Assembly (NCBI GenBank): GCA_004352715.1
Contig: SCFE01000016.1
Span: 1,262,365-1,326,364, forward strand
Length of the DNA stretch: 64,000 nucleotides
Direction of reading: 5' to 3'
Origin: Hofstenia miamia
Taxonomy: Eukaryota; Xenacoelomorpha; Acoela
The notes beneath the pieces are model-generated. The model searched no databases and had not been told where the DNA came from. It saw only the letters and a list, made by a program, of their open reading frames with translations. Of the stretch, positions 22,601 to 33,648 are shown one piece after another (position 1 is the first letter of the stretch; each line of letters starts with the position of its first letter). The position numbers and the translations under genes were made by a program.

Positions 22601-24760
22601 ATGTCTCTTTGAATTTTGCCCAAAATTGCATATTGGCAGCTGCAAGCAAAAAATCTGCAACTTTGGATACAAATAACTACTTATAGAAAAAAGCAATCTG
22701 TCTGAAATTCGGACTCTGAGTAGTTTTCAACCTATAAACACTATTTTTGCTATCAGATTTTATCGGGAAATACTTAATTTTGGAATTAGAGACTGTTCAA
22801 AATGCTGAAAAAGGCCTTTTTAAGGGGTCCTGTGAGCTTTTTGGGGAGCTATAGAGAATGTATAAATGGCACAACATCCAAAAATACATTTAATAATGTT
22901 TACTTTATATATTAACATATAGTAAATGCTAAAAATATAGCCAGTATAATGCCCTAGGCTCTGTACCAGCCTCTATTTTAAGTGTTATTTGAAAAAATAT
23001 CAAAAATATGTTCTCATTTGGAGAGTGCAGGATGAAGTGAAAGGAGTTAAAACTGAAGCTAAAATTTTACATACTAGTAGATTAAAGTATAGTCTTTCAT
23101 TTTAGAAATTTTGAAGGTTTTTTTAGCATCCTTAACTACAAAATTAAGCATTTCCTATAAAATCTGATAGCAAAAATAGTGTTTATAGGTCGAAAACTAC
23201 TCAGAGTCCGAAATTCAGACAGATTGCTTTTTTCTATGAGTAGTTATTTGCATCCAAAGTTGCAGATTTTTTGCTTGCAGCTGCCAATAGGCAATTTTTG
23301 AAAATTTTGGGCAAAATTCAAAGAGCCATAATTTTTAAACCGCAAAAGGAATGAAGCTGAAATTTTCAGGACAGTGTTATTTTATTAATATCATCCTATA
23401 GTGTAAATATGGACAAAATCTGAGATGTGACCCATGGGCACTTTTAAAAAACTAGGTGATTTCACTTGGAATGACCCTATATCAATTTTTCAGCAATTTT
23501 CGGAGAGAAACTATTGTTGAGTTCGGGGTGTCACAAACCGCGAGGAATTGAAAGTAAGATCCAATTTTTACTTGTATCATGTATTTCAGTCGACGTAGAG
23601 TTGTTTATTTTGGGTCCTGAAGAAGGTTGCGCATGAGTACTAAGTTTCCTCATGCTCAGCAAACTCTTACATATATACTCGCATCCAATCCATACATACA
23701 TCTTTTTCCCATTCTTTACCCAGCCTACTATTTTGATATATTCTTTCTAACTCTCTTAATAATTATTTCTAAAATTGTAAAGGGCGGTGTATTGTTCCTT
23801 ATCTCTGATTGGTTTATTTTTATGAAAATTTTTTCAGTGGCCCAATTAAATTTTCAAGTTTTACAGATGACTTCCCTGTTTTAGGAGTTCTTAAATTGTA
23901 AGAATATAAAAAGTGCGATTGTAGAAAAGATCTATTTAATATGATTTTCCATTGCATTTGTCACGAGATGTTAAATCTCGGCTATTTTTCGTATTAGCAT
24001 TGACTTCATCCATAAATTTAGATAGTTTATTAAATTTCACACTGGTATTGTTTATTTCAAAAATAATAATTTTTCTGTAGATATACAATATAGATTCTAA
24101 GATTTTTATCATTTTTATTGTCTATAGACATTACTGAAGTTTTATCAATATTTACATTATTTCCTTACATCAACAAAAATTTTTTGTAAATTTTTATGCA
24201 TTTATTCTCGTGTTTAGGTGGGGAGTCAGGATGTTTCTGATTGTATGTTTTGTCTTGAAGATGTTCTTCAGAAATATGAGAAATTTGTTGATAAAAATTC
24301 TTTATTTGTGGCTGGTGGTTCTCATGGTGGGTTTTTGAGCTTGCATTTGATTGGTCAATATCCCGATTTGTTCAAAGCTTGTATAGTGAGAAACCCAGTA
24401 ACAAATCTGCACGCACTTCTCACAGCATCAGATATTCCGGATTGGTGCCTTTATGAAGCCGCTGGATGTACGGATTTCAGTTTTAACTTAATACCTACTC
24501 CTGATGTAGTTCAAAAACTGCAAGACTGTTCACCAATACGTTATGTTCGCAATGTCAAAACCCCGACCATTTTTCAACTTGGCGGCGTTGATGCTAGAGT
24601 TCCATTTTCACAAGGAATCCAATATTATCGATCCCTTTTGTCAATTGATGTTGAAACGAAGTTGTATATATATCCGGAAGACGGTCATCCGTTAGATTCC
24701 GAATGGGCTAAGACAGATGTGTTCGTGAATTCTATTCTTTGGTTAAAAGATCATTTATGA
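19665..24760 (+). CDS. apeh: Acylaminoacyl-peptidase (acyl-peptide hydrolase), S9 prolyl-oligopeptidase family
   Basis: Two exons, 19665-21137 and 24218-24760, join in phase 0 (AAG|GTG) across a 3080-bp GT-AG intron. The product is 671 aa; the human enzyme is 732. The N-terminal ~430 residues form the beta-propeller region typical of the family (SPDCRHLLYVAE, RISPNGKNLLYVE). The alpha/beta-hydrolase domain starts near HGGPHVV. Catalytic Ser526 lies in GGSHGGF, Asp616 in GGVDARVPF and His648 in EDGHPLD. The enzyme removes N-acylated amino acids from blocked peptides in the cytosol. The first ATG of the long exon is used; an extra upstream exon cannot be excluded, as the N-terminus is about 60 residues shorter than in mammals. 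All catalytic residues and splice sites are intact, so the gene looks functional. Confidence 0.95.
22461..23478. mobile_element. 1018-bp foldback transposon with ~350-bp terminal inverted repeats (APEH intron)
   Basis: Begins AGGGTCATTCCAAGTGAAAT and ends with the inverse at 23478. The arms 22461-~22815 and ~23125-23478 are about 90% complementary throughout, for example CTATAAACACTATTTTTGC on both. The 300-bp centre has no transposase ORF. TATA flanks both ends, but the termini are themselves palindromic, so the exact target duplication is ambiguous. Non-autonomous; superfamily not assigned. Confidence 0.88.
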
Positions 24761-26364
24761 TTATAGATTTTTTGTTAGTATTATTAAATTTGATATTTTT
24801 ATTTTTGTACAGAATATATTTTACTTATTGGTGATATATATATATTTGGAATTGTACTAAGAAAATTGACACTACTAAATACATTTTCATTGTTATACGC
24901 GTTTTAATAATATAAAATGTTAAAATTTAAAGCCTGTAAATACTCTACTATTCTCAATTTCCACATTATTTCTTAACCCCTAAACTGCCTAGTGTGTCTA
25001 TAAGGATACAATCGGGTTTGTCCAGATCCACACATCCAGTGATGTCCAGTTTTATAATCTGTTTAAGGGATTTGTGTTCAGTTAAACGCTAGTGGTGATT
25101 AATTCGAAATTTTTTGAAAAAAATTACATTTTCTAAATTTTGCATTTCTGTATCTAGCAAGTATTTAACTTTGAAATTAAATGCGTTTCAAATCACTATT
25201 AATACCCTAATCACTCTAATATTGGTTTAAAGAACACAGGTTCTCAATTCCCAAACCCGAAAGTGATCGGTTTTTATCATGTTTTCATTAAAATAGTCTT
25301 CAAATATCACCAGCAAACCCTCCAACCTACTCTTGATTTCACCTGAATTGATTTATTTTGTAGTGGTGGGGCATCAACTAATCATAGTTTCATTTCAACC
25401 AATAGGGGTTGTTTATAAGCAATTGTTTAATAGTAGAACGAACAGTGGATAGTCAGGGGTAGTTTTAAGTCCTGTTATGGCTAAATACAGAGGTGTAAAC
25501 ACTAAGAAAAGGCGTTATCCATCCTCCAAAGAAACAAACCGGGCGTGATTCAAATGACAATTCCCAAACAGGCCAATCTGCAGCTTCAGTTAGTTCTATG
25601 AAACTAAATGACTCTATCAATCAAAATCTTCTGTCATGTGATATCAAACGTGTTAAAAACTTGAACTACAAAGCTTCACATTGTCAAAACAAGAAGTAAA
25701 TATCTCAGAGGTATGAAGAAAAGGTAGACTAAAATGAGGCTATTGAAGACCTTGTTTATGGACCAGGCGACTTTTAGATGATTTCATGAGAGAATAAAAT
25801 CTTTAAAGCTGATTTTCTCAATTGAAATTTTTCGCGCTTTTCCGTCAGAAAATCAACTGTAATTTTGTTATTTGTAGTTCAATCCTCATGAAATTTGGTG
25901 TGTTAATTCAGTGAAATGTGTAGAGGGTCATGAACCAAAGAAAAACAACTTACGAATGCCACATGCCTATGTTGCTGTAATAAATACATAATTTGGTAAC
26001 CTTTTTGACGACACAAATATAAATCAAATAAAAATGTAATATTGATATATTTACTTTTTTGGTTTATGACTCTTCTCAATATTTATTTTATCCAATTTGT
26101 AAGTTTCAATGGCATAAGATGAAAGGTGGACTTACAGGAATTAATTTATTGATACACGAAAAAATGTGCTTTTTGGTTGCTATAGCAACCATAATTTGTA
26201 TAATCAAATTTTTATATTTTTTGCCGGCATTTTTTATTGTCTTTCTAGTAAATGGGTTAGAATACTTCAAATATGTTTTTTAAAGATTTTTTGGAAATCC
26301 CCCAATAGCTACCTTAAACAGAAATCTGTTAAATGTCAAATTAAACAAAATCATTGAAGTTTGA
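24761..26364. other. APEH 3' flank and intergenic
   Basis: An ATTAAA at about 24783 may serve as the APEH poly(A) signal. Around 25480-25560 the plus strand reads VMAKYRGVNTKKRRYPSSKE and then stops, resembling the basic N-terminus of a transposon protein without enough context to name it. Otherwise nothing. Confidence 0.4.
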
Positions 26365-26714
26365 TGCAGAAACAGCTCTGGAAAATGCCGAATCACCTCC
26401 TTTATTGTCTACCGTCGATAAAATATTTTTGGTACTAGAATTTAAAGAACACAAATGTGCACGAATTCGGGATAAAGTGCAGACTTTAGAAGATCGAAGA
26501 GAAGCTGAATGAAATTCTGAGCATTACCGACTATGACTTGTCTGCACATTCGTTATTCAAGGAGAACAAAAACTGGGTGCATTTGCCTAAAATAGCACAT
26601 GCAATACTTTCGGTGCTTCCTTCTCCAACCAATGCAGAACGTGCATTCTTTACAGAAAATCGGAAGAATCGTCTGGGGCATGCAGGCATTAAAATCCGTC
26701 TTATTTTAAATTGA
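26365..26714 (+). mobile_element. hAT transposase C-terminal fossil
   Basis: The plus strand reads WVHLPKIAHAILSVLPSP, then TNAERAFFTENRKNRLGH, ending at a TGA at 26712-26714. This is the hAT dimerisation domain pattern (W..L..iA..iL.vp.s.a..ERaFS). The upstream part contains stops and a frameshift near 26510. The rest of the transposase is absent. Confidence 0.8.
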
Positions 26715-26968
26715 TTTTGTGTTAACTTTTTGGATAAAACTTTTGTCAAAATTCATTGCTCTTTGATGCCTTTTATTAAGCAATTTCTGCTAAACATCTG
26801 TTAAATGTTGCAAATTCTATTACAGATCTGTTATATTATTTAAAATCTGTTAAACTGAAAAAAAGGTTTTATTTAGTTTAACTATAAATGTAGTCTTTTT
26901 TGAAGACGATAACTTAAAGGTTAATTATGTGATATCTTTAAATACAATGTAGAACTAGCCAAACGAAA

Positions 26969-27172
26969 GTAAAATAATTAAAAAGGTATAATTGTAAGGA
27001 GTAAAGACCGTTTTTACACAATGTTAAAATCAAGAGCATGCTACAAGATAATATATATATATATNNNNNNNNNNNNNNNNNNNNNNNNNNNTAAAATAAT
27101 TAAAAAGGTATAATTGTAAGGAGTAAAGACCGTTTTTACACAATGTTAAAATCAAGAGCATGCTACAAGATA

Positions 27173-27206
<34 letters not shown>
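26969..27206 (+). repeat. ~95-bp segment duplicated on both sides of a 27-base gap
   Basis: The text from TAAAATAATTAAAAAGGTAT to GCATGCTACAAGAT plus (TA)n occurs at 26969-27064 and again at 27092-27206 with essentially no difference. The run of 27 n lies exactly between. Unmerged contig ends are the simplest reading. Confidence 0.75.
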
Positions 27207-27393
27207 CCCCCTCAAATTTATGTTATCCTCTCCAATTTTTACAGCACTCCCCTTATTTGATTCTAATATGAATAAATACCAACTTTAGAAAGTTTGAATC
27301 AATTGTGAAAGTGGGAACATATTGCGCACTCGAATTTTCTATCGGCACCTAGACATCAATAACTTTTTAAGCAAATTGCGGTTTGCTAAACCT
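27200..27393 (-). repeat. Dispersed repeat (RptA) copy 2
   Basis: Inverse of 1446-1645, including the AACCCCCTCAAATTT start next to (TA)n and GGTTTGCTAAACC at the far end. Differences are scattered substitutions and small indels. Confidence 0.75.
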
Positions 27394-27509
27394 ATTTTAA
27401 GCGCTATTGAACTGAAAGTTATTAAAATTTAATACAAAATCCTGATTAAACAGTACAAAAAATCAACCAGATAACTAAAGGCTCATCAATTTTTTTGTAG
27501 TGTTTTTTT

Positions 27510-28347
27510 TTAAATGGAAAAAAAATTTCTATGTGTTTCAATAGTTTTCATCAAAGCAGAGCTCTGCTCAGGATCATTAGTTACAACCATTGCACATTCT
27601 GAGCTTAGCTTAACAGCACGTTCCGCAGGAGTATTGACAACTTTAAGGTTATGTGCAAATGGTTGTGGAAACATAAAATCTTTGCTTGTATTCGAATGCT
27701 GATACATCCTTTGTCTGCCTAGCAGCATCAATGGAAAGAATTGAAAATATAAACCAAGTGTCAGGACCGATCAATTCAACCAATGTGTTTCGATCTATTG
27801 ACGAAAAAAGGAAGACCTATTCTTAAAGTTGTTGCACAGTAATTTTAGTTATCACTAAAGAGTGAAAAAACTGTCAGTTCTTCAGTTAAGTACCAGCGGT
27901 GTTTTTGCATTTTTTAATGTCTGCTTCATCTATTTCATTATCAATGTCGTTGTAATCCATAATATCATGTATAAAGCAAAGATTTCTACCATTTGGTATG
28001 TGGCTTCTGCATGCATTTTTCCTGTGGCATTAGGAAGCTGTTGTACGTCCAGAAGTAGTTACATCTGAAAGAACGAAGTCTTCAACATTTCCATTAGATG
28101 AATTAATAACAGCAAAAACAATAACCTCTGCAGCATTACTTAATTTAAACCTTTTAGAAGCAGCAAGAACTGCTGGAGCTTCCATGATCCTCTTGAGGAC
28201 ATTCAACGATATATAATTGGTGCCAAGAGAAAAGAGGCCACACATGATGAAAAATGCATCATCCGACTCTAAGATTGTTTTATTTTTGGAATAAGAGTCA
28301 GTAGATGAAGGTGAAAATGCACCCAAAAAATAAGCAGTTGTTTTCAT
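27510..28347 (-). pseudogene. Broken transposon-associated protein, family widespread in invertebrates
   Basis: From 28347 the minus strand is open for 105 codons, with RFKLSNAAEVIVFAVINSS and VEDFVLSDVT. After stops and frame changes a second open piece at 27731-27510 has LKVVNTPAERAVKLSSECAM and TNDPEQSSALMKTIETHR. The pair resembles a repeated invertebrate protein type with a KLS..A...v.a.......vdd.vls block and a C-terminal VVND.AERAVKL block, which I associate with mobile elements but cannot name. It is disrupted in the middle and so most likely dead. Confidence 0.5.
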
Positions 28348-29070
28348 TTTCGCTTATATAAACATAACTACCTACTAGAAATTGGAGCCAGCGAAATCAA
28401 TCTTAAAGAATGAAATTACTTAATTGCCTTTTAAATAATAAACGTAATAAATATATGTAGTTTCAGCAAATAACGACTATTAATAATTTTAATTAATACT
28501 ACAATTGCTAAAATTTAAACCAACATTTACCTTGTAAATGATTATATCTTTGCTTCCTGAGCAGCAACTTCTCTTGAGTGGATTCGTTTTGATTTTCATG
28601 AAACTCTTAAGCAAAAATTTTATCACAGCCTCTCATTGTTGAGTGACGTTCATTTTTTCCTCCTATTAAAATGCTACGTCTTCCTCATGGTCTTTTTTGG
28701 AGAGCAGTTTATTTGTCTGTACAACATCAATTGTTTTAGACATTCCAATATCCCACAATTTATCTAGCGTTTTCGAAAATTTACAAGAAATATCTTTTTT
28801 GTGACTTTTTTTACTTTTTTTATATTATTTCATTTATCATGCTTTTCTTTTATATTATTGATGCACTTCCATCTAGCAGGCCTTGTGCCACAAAAACAAA
28901 ATCGATCGACCATCATTGCAAAGTAGTTTTGATTGTGTGCATTATGCTTAGTGTGTGTCTGTGTTCCCACAGAACTGAAAGTTTAGAAAATTTTATACTG
29001 TTGAATTTTTGCATTTTTATACAAAAGAATTCGTAATACATACAATATTCTTAATTGTTCGTTAAAGACA

Positions 29071-30102
29071 ATGGCAATGGATAATTCCAAAGAAAGCATT
29101 ACTAATCCGTTGAATGAACTTAATGAAATACTAGAAAAAATATATTAGAAAAAATCGGCAATGAAAGTGGATGACCTAAAGTATATGCAATCTCTAATAT
29201 CAAAATGCAAATCAAATATTATAAATGAACTTATGTCAAAACCGAGATATACAGAATATTCATATGCTTTTATTACTGCTCAGATAATACCTTAACAAAC
29301 AAAAACCATTAAGAGACCAATGAAAACAATTACTGTAAGTCTTCCAGAAAAAACATCCATTTCTAAGGAAAAACTTTCATGGTTTGAACAAAAACTTTCA
29401 ACTGAAGCTAACCCTAATGATCCCCCAATTCATTCAATTAAATCAACAAAAAGTGGAAAAGTAGTGTTGAAATGTCATCCTTCAAATAACATGGAGATGA
29501 TGACTAAAAAGGTACAAGATATGTTTGGCTATGAAACTAAACTTGAGACATCGTTTATGCCAACAATGTCTTTATCATATATACCAAATGTTTGTGGTCA
29601 GATAACTCCAGACATATTTAAGACGGAATTGTTACGGTGCAACCCATGGATTCACGATCATCTTGATCAAAATTATTCCATTCACTTAATTTATTGCTAC
29701 ACAGTTAAATCAGGAGACAAAGTTGCCATCTTTAGATTTTCTCCAAATCTCCGAGAAAGTATTATAGAAAGAGGATTTCTAACATATTCTCACAAGTTTT
29801 GTACTGTAAAAGATGTTTTGAAACCTCGACAATGCACTAAATGTTGTAGATTTGGTCACACCAAAAGTATCTGTAGAAATACAATCACTTGCAGCATTTG
29901 TTCTGAAAATCATTCTAATAAGGAATGTCAATCACATAGAAACAATATGAAGTGTGCAAATTGCACAAACTCAACAAATACAAATTTAAAAGAAGAAGCT
30001 CTGGGACATACAGCTTTTTCTATTCACTGTCCAATTTTCATTCAAGAACAAAAACTTCTTTGTCAAAAAATAGATTGGGGAAAAACACCACCTCAATTAT
30101 GA
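29071..30102 (+). pseudogene. LINE ORF1: Gag-like nucleic-acid-binding protein with zinc knuckles
   Basis: A single frame from ATG 29071 (MAMDNSKES...) to the UGA at 30100, about 343 codons, interrupted by TAG (29146) and TAA (29293). Copy 2 keeps CAG at the first site. An uninterrupted stretch starts at ATG 29320. The C-terminal third holds CTKCCRFGHTKSIC, CSICSENHSNKEC and CANC...H....C, a CCHC series as in other LINE ORF1 proteins that bind element RNA in the RNP. The stop is immediately followed by CTA, in frame with the ORF2 endonuclease. Confidence 0.8.
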
Positions 30103-30105
30103 CTA
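30100..30105 (+). promoter_or_regulatory. Candidate stop-codon readthrough site UGA-CUA between ORF1 and ORF2
   Basis: ORF1 ends CAA TTA TGA CTA CGA. The frame then stays open into ORF2, whose first catalytic motif (NVRSL, Asn codon at 30142) lies 13 codons downstream with no AUG before it. UGA followed by CUA is an established leaky stop context in animal and viral mRNAs. The same bases occur in copy 2 (53076-53071, minus strand). Readthrough is inference; a fixed nonsense mutation in a shared ancestor is the alternative. Confidence 0.45.
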
Positions 30106-30825
30106 CGAAATGAACATTCACTACCTACTTTTCTATTAATCAATGTGAGATCTCTTAAAAAATATCATTCTTTTCCTAAAATTAAAACAACAACTATGCT
30201 TGAAAAAGATTTAAATTACTTTAATGTTGATATTTGCTTTGTTTGTGAAACACATTTAAAATCAACTGACCCAGATTCATTTTTGGCTATATCAGAATAT
30301 AATATATACAGACGTGATCGTAATGTTTGCAAATGTAGAAAGAAAGGTTGTTTAGAAGATCATAAAGGCGGCGGCATTGCAATATATTCCAGAAAATTTC
30401 TTGTTACAAAGATTTTAGAAATAGCAGAAAATGTCGAATCATTATGGCTTCAAATTGTTCGCAATAAGCTAGTTATATTAGCAAACGTTTCATACCACCC
30501 TCCTGGAAATAATGGCAAAGAATTACTAAGATACATAAATGAAAGTCACAAACGATTAAGTGAACAATATCCCAGTGCTAAGACTATCATTGCTGGAGAT
30601 TTTAATCATTTAGATATTAGTTACATTGCCAATTCTTGCGAGATTGAAACTTTGCATAGTGAAAAAACACGTAAAGATGCAACATTGGATTTAGTTTTAT
30701 GCGATTTTCCTGATGAAATATCTAGTGTTTCTGTTGTAGAGCTATCCATAATAACTGATCACAAAGGTGTTTTGGTGAAGCCAATTACAAGACTACCAGT
30801 TACTCGAAAAGATGTTATTTATTAG
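30103..30825 (+). pseudogene. LINE ORF2 N-terminus: APE-type endonuclease
   Basis: The frame follows directly from ORF1. Endonuclease/exonuclease/phosphatase motifs appear in order: LLINVRSLKK (Asn), CFVCETHL (Glu), YRRDR and KGGGIAIYS, VSYHPPG, AGDFNHLD (GDFN), DATLDLVL and ITDHKGVL (catalytic D-H). It would nick target DNA to prime reverse transcription. An extra T near 30815 relative to copy 2 breaks the frame before the RT. Confidence 0.85.
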
Positions 30826-31091
30826 GGATTTTTCAAATTCTAATAGAAATGTGTTTAGTTCACTTCTAAATAACTACTCTTTTGATGACATTCTAGAAAT
30901 TGNCATGAGTCAATCCTTTATTAATACTGCAATTTATAACTGGAATATATTGCCAAACGAAATGAAAATNATCGATTGCAATTGAAGAATTTGAAAAACG
31001 CCTTTTGACAATCTATGAATATTCATTCCCCTTTATAAAAGTTTCTATTTCTGATAGAGACCCTTACTAGGTAACACCTTCCATTAAGCAT

Positions 31092-32422
31092 TTGCTTAAC
31101 AAGCGTCATAGATTATTGCTTAAGGGAAATAAGAATAAAGCTAAAATATTGGAATCAAAAATACTTAAAACTAAGTTAAATAACATAAAAAATATCGGTA
31201 GTCATAATTGGTGGAAGAACATTGACGAAATATCTCAAAGAAGATGCAACTCAAATAGAATAGACTGGAACTCGTTTGATCCAATTTCATTAAATGAAAA
31301 TCTTGCAAATAGATCAAGAAGATCAACAGANAGAAGATGCAACTCAAATAGGATAGACTGGAACTCGTTTGATCCAATTTTATTAAATGAAAGTCTTGCA
31401 AATAGATCAAGAAGATCAACAGAATCAATAAGGAATATACCTTTTTTCGATACAATTGATAAAGATCCACCAGAAATCCCATTAAACATTGTTTCCCATC
31501 TATTACGAACATGCAAAAGAACATCTTGTGGAAGAAATGGTCTACCCTATTGGGCAACACTTGCACCAATTTATCATGCATATTGGAATCTGTCTATTAA
31601 ATCTGGTGAATTCTCTAATTGCTATAAAAGATCAGACATAATACCATTACCAAAACTGAATGTTGCAAATAAAGTAGATGATCTTCGTGGTATCAATATT
31701 ACACCTATTCCTGCAAGATTATTTAAAGAAAGCCGTGCATAAACTTTTCATTACACCAAATATTATGGAGATTGGAGATCTTTTCCAAATTGCATATAAG
31801 AGTAAAATGTGTACTGCTGATTATCTCTTAGTACTTCAGCACACCATTCTTTCTCACTGCTGCTTCATTGATTTCAGTAAAGCTTTTGATAAACTTGATC
31901 AAGATGCAGCTGCACGATTTTACTCAACTTTTATAGATTCACCGTATGTTTGCAAGTGACTCTACAACTTCTGCACAGAACGATACCAAAGATTAATATG
32001 GCAAGACACTGCTCTTCCTTATCAAGAGATAAATGTGGGTTCATCTCAAGGCACTGTTGGTGGTCCCAATATATACAATATTGCCAGCGACTCATTAAAG
32101 AAAATAAATTAATAAGCAATTTCACTAAAATATTCTGATGATACTACTGTTGGGCGCCCTTGTAAGTCAAGACCAAATTTTGAAGAGAAGAATGCATTTC
32201 ACAACGAATTAGAAAATATCAATGAATGGTCATCAAAGTTTAATTTATCAATAAATAAGAAAAAGACTTTTCTTTTACGATTTTCACTAAGTAAGAACAG
32301 CTGCAATTGTAACTATGATTCAATATACAAAGAAAAACAAGATCAGAAAATTCTCGGGATATATTTTCAATCAGATATGAGATTTAGTGTACATGGTGAA
32401 TATTTGTTAAAGCAACTAAGAA
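31092..32422 (+). pseudogene. LINE ORF2 reverse transcriptase, frame-broken
   Basis: RT blocks are readable across frames: PKLNVANKVDDLRGINITPI (fingers), FIDFSKAFDKLDQD (motif A), SQGTVGGPNIYNI (motif B) and KYSDDTTVG (motif C). Breaks include a frameshift near 31730, a TGA near 31957 where TGG is expected, and TAA TAA before YSDD. Bases 31239-31330 are repeated at 31332-31423 around a single n with a few differences, as if two alleles had been joined end to end. The 3' end runs into the gap. Confidence 0.8.
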
Positions 32423-33294
32423 NNNNNNNNNNNNNNNNNNNNNNNNNNNNNNNNNNNNNNNNNNNNNNNNNNNNNNNNNNNNNNNNNNNNNNNNNNNNNN
32501 NNNNNNNNNNNNNNNNNNNNNNNNNNNNNNNNNNNNNNNNNNNNNNNNNNNNNNNNNNNNNNNNNNNNNNNNNNNNNNNNNNNNNNNNNNNNNNNNNNNN
32601 NNNNNNNNNNNNNNNNNNNNNNNNNNNNNNNNNNNNNNNNNNNNNNNNNNNNNNNNNNNNNNNNNNNNNNNNNNNNNNNNNNNNNNNNNNNNNNNNNNNN
32701 NNNNNNNNNNNNNNNNNNNNNNNNNNNNNNNNNNNNNNNNNNNNNNNNNNNNNNNNNNNNNNNNNNNNNNNNNNNNNNNNNNNNNNNNNNNNNNNNNNNN
32801 NNNNNNNNNNNNNNNNNNNNNNNNNNNNNNNNNNNNNNNNNNNNNNNNNNNNNNNNNNNNNNNNNNNNNNNNNNNNNNNNNNNNNNNNNNNNNNNNNNNN
32901 NNNNNNNNNNNNNNNNNNNNNNNNNNNNNNNNNNNNNNNNNNNNNNNNNNNNNNNNNNNNNNNNNNNNNNNNNNNNNNNNNNNNNNNNNNNNNNNNNNNN
33001 NNNNNNNNNNNNNNNNNNNNNNNNNNNNNNNNNNNNNNNNNNNNNNNNNNNNNNNNNNNNNNNNNNNNNNNNNNNNNNNNNNNNNNNNNNNNNNNNNNNN
33101 NNNNNNNNNNNNNNNNNNNNNNNNNNNNNNNNNNNNNNNNNNNNNNNNNNNNNNNNNNNNNNNNNNNNNNNNNNNNNNNNNNNNNNNNNNNNNNNNNNNN
33201 NNNNNNNNNNNNNNNNNNNNNNNNNNNNNNNNNNNNNNNNNNNNNNNNNNNNNNNNNNNNNNNNNNNNNNNNNNNNNNNNNNNNNNNNNNNNNN
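32423..33294. other. Scaffold gap (872 n)
   Basis: Unresolved bases. They should contain the rest of the mariner transposase, its 3' TIR and the end of LINE ORF2. Confidence 0.99.
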
Positions 33295-33648
33295 CATGTT
33301 CGACATGTTCTTTCCGAGACAATATTGTCACCTAAGGCTGAACACATTTCTTTTGCAGCATCTCTGGAGCTCAAACCTCGCTTCCAACAGTAGAAAATCA
33401 GTTTTCGGATGTCATTACGTTCAAGCTCCATCTTGATTTCAAATGCTCTATCTGCGAGTAATTGCTATTTCATTAAAAAAAATTCAAAACTGCATAGATA
33501 TTTAGAATTAAAAGCATTCAAAAAGCTGCTATAACAAAATCTGCATCTATGTTTAGTCTGTTGCTATTTCAAATTTCAGTGTGAATGGTCCTATATTTCA
33601 AAAGATATAAAGGATTTTGTATGGGAAAAAACTTATCTGACAACCCTA
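33295..33648 (-). mobile_element. Mariner element nested in the LINE 3' UTR; transposase N-terminus
   Basis: ATG at 33431 (minus) opens MELERNDIRKLIFYCWKRGL, then SSRDAAKEM and VSERT, the first helix-turn-helix of mariner transposases, and then runs into the gap. The 5' terminal repeat is seen at 33648-33620 on the minus strand as TAGGGTTGTCAGATAAGTTT. It is inserted at TA inside the LINE string TTTTTATATATAATTTTTG: beyond 33648 the LINE 3' UTR resumes. The transposase is intact as far as visible, so this may be a young copy. Confidence 0.82.

Noticed and set aside
23627-23884. Hydrophobic 85-codon ORF in the APEH intron
   Set aside because: AT-rich frame with random hydrophobic composition, no acceptor/donor in phase with APEH and no motif.
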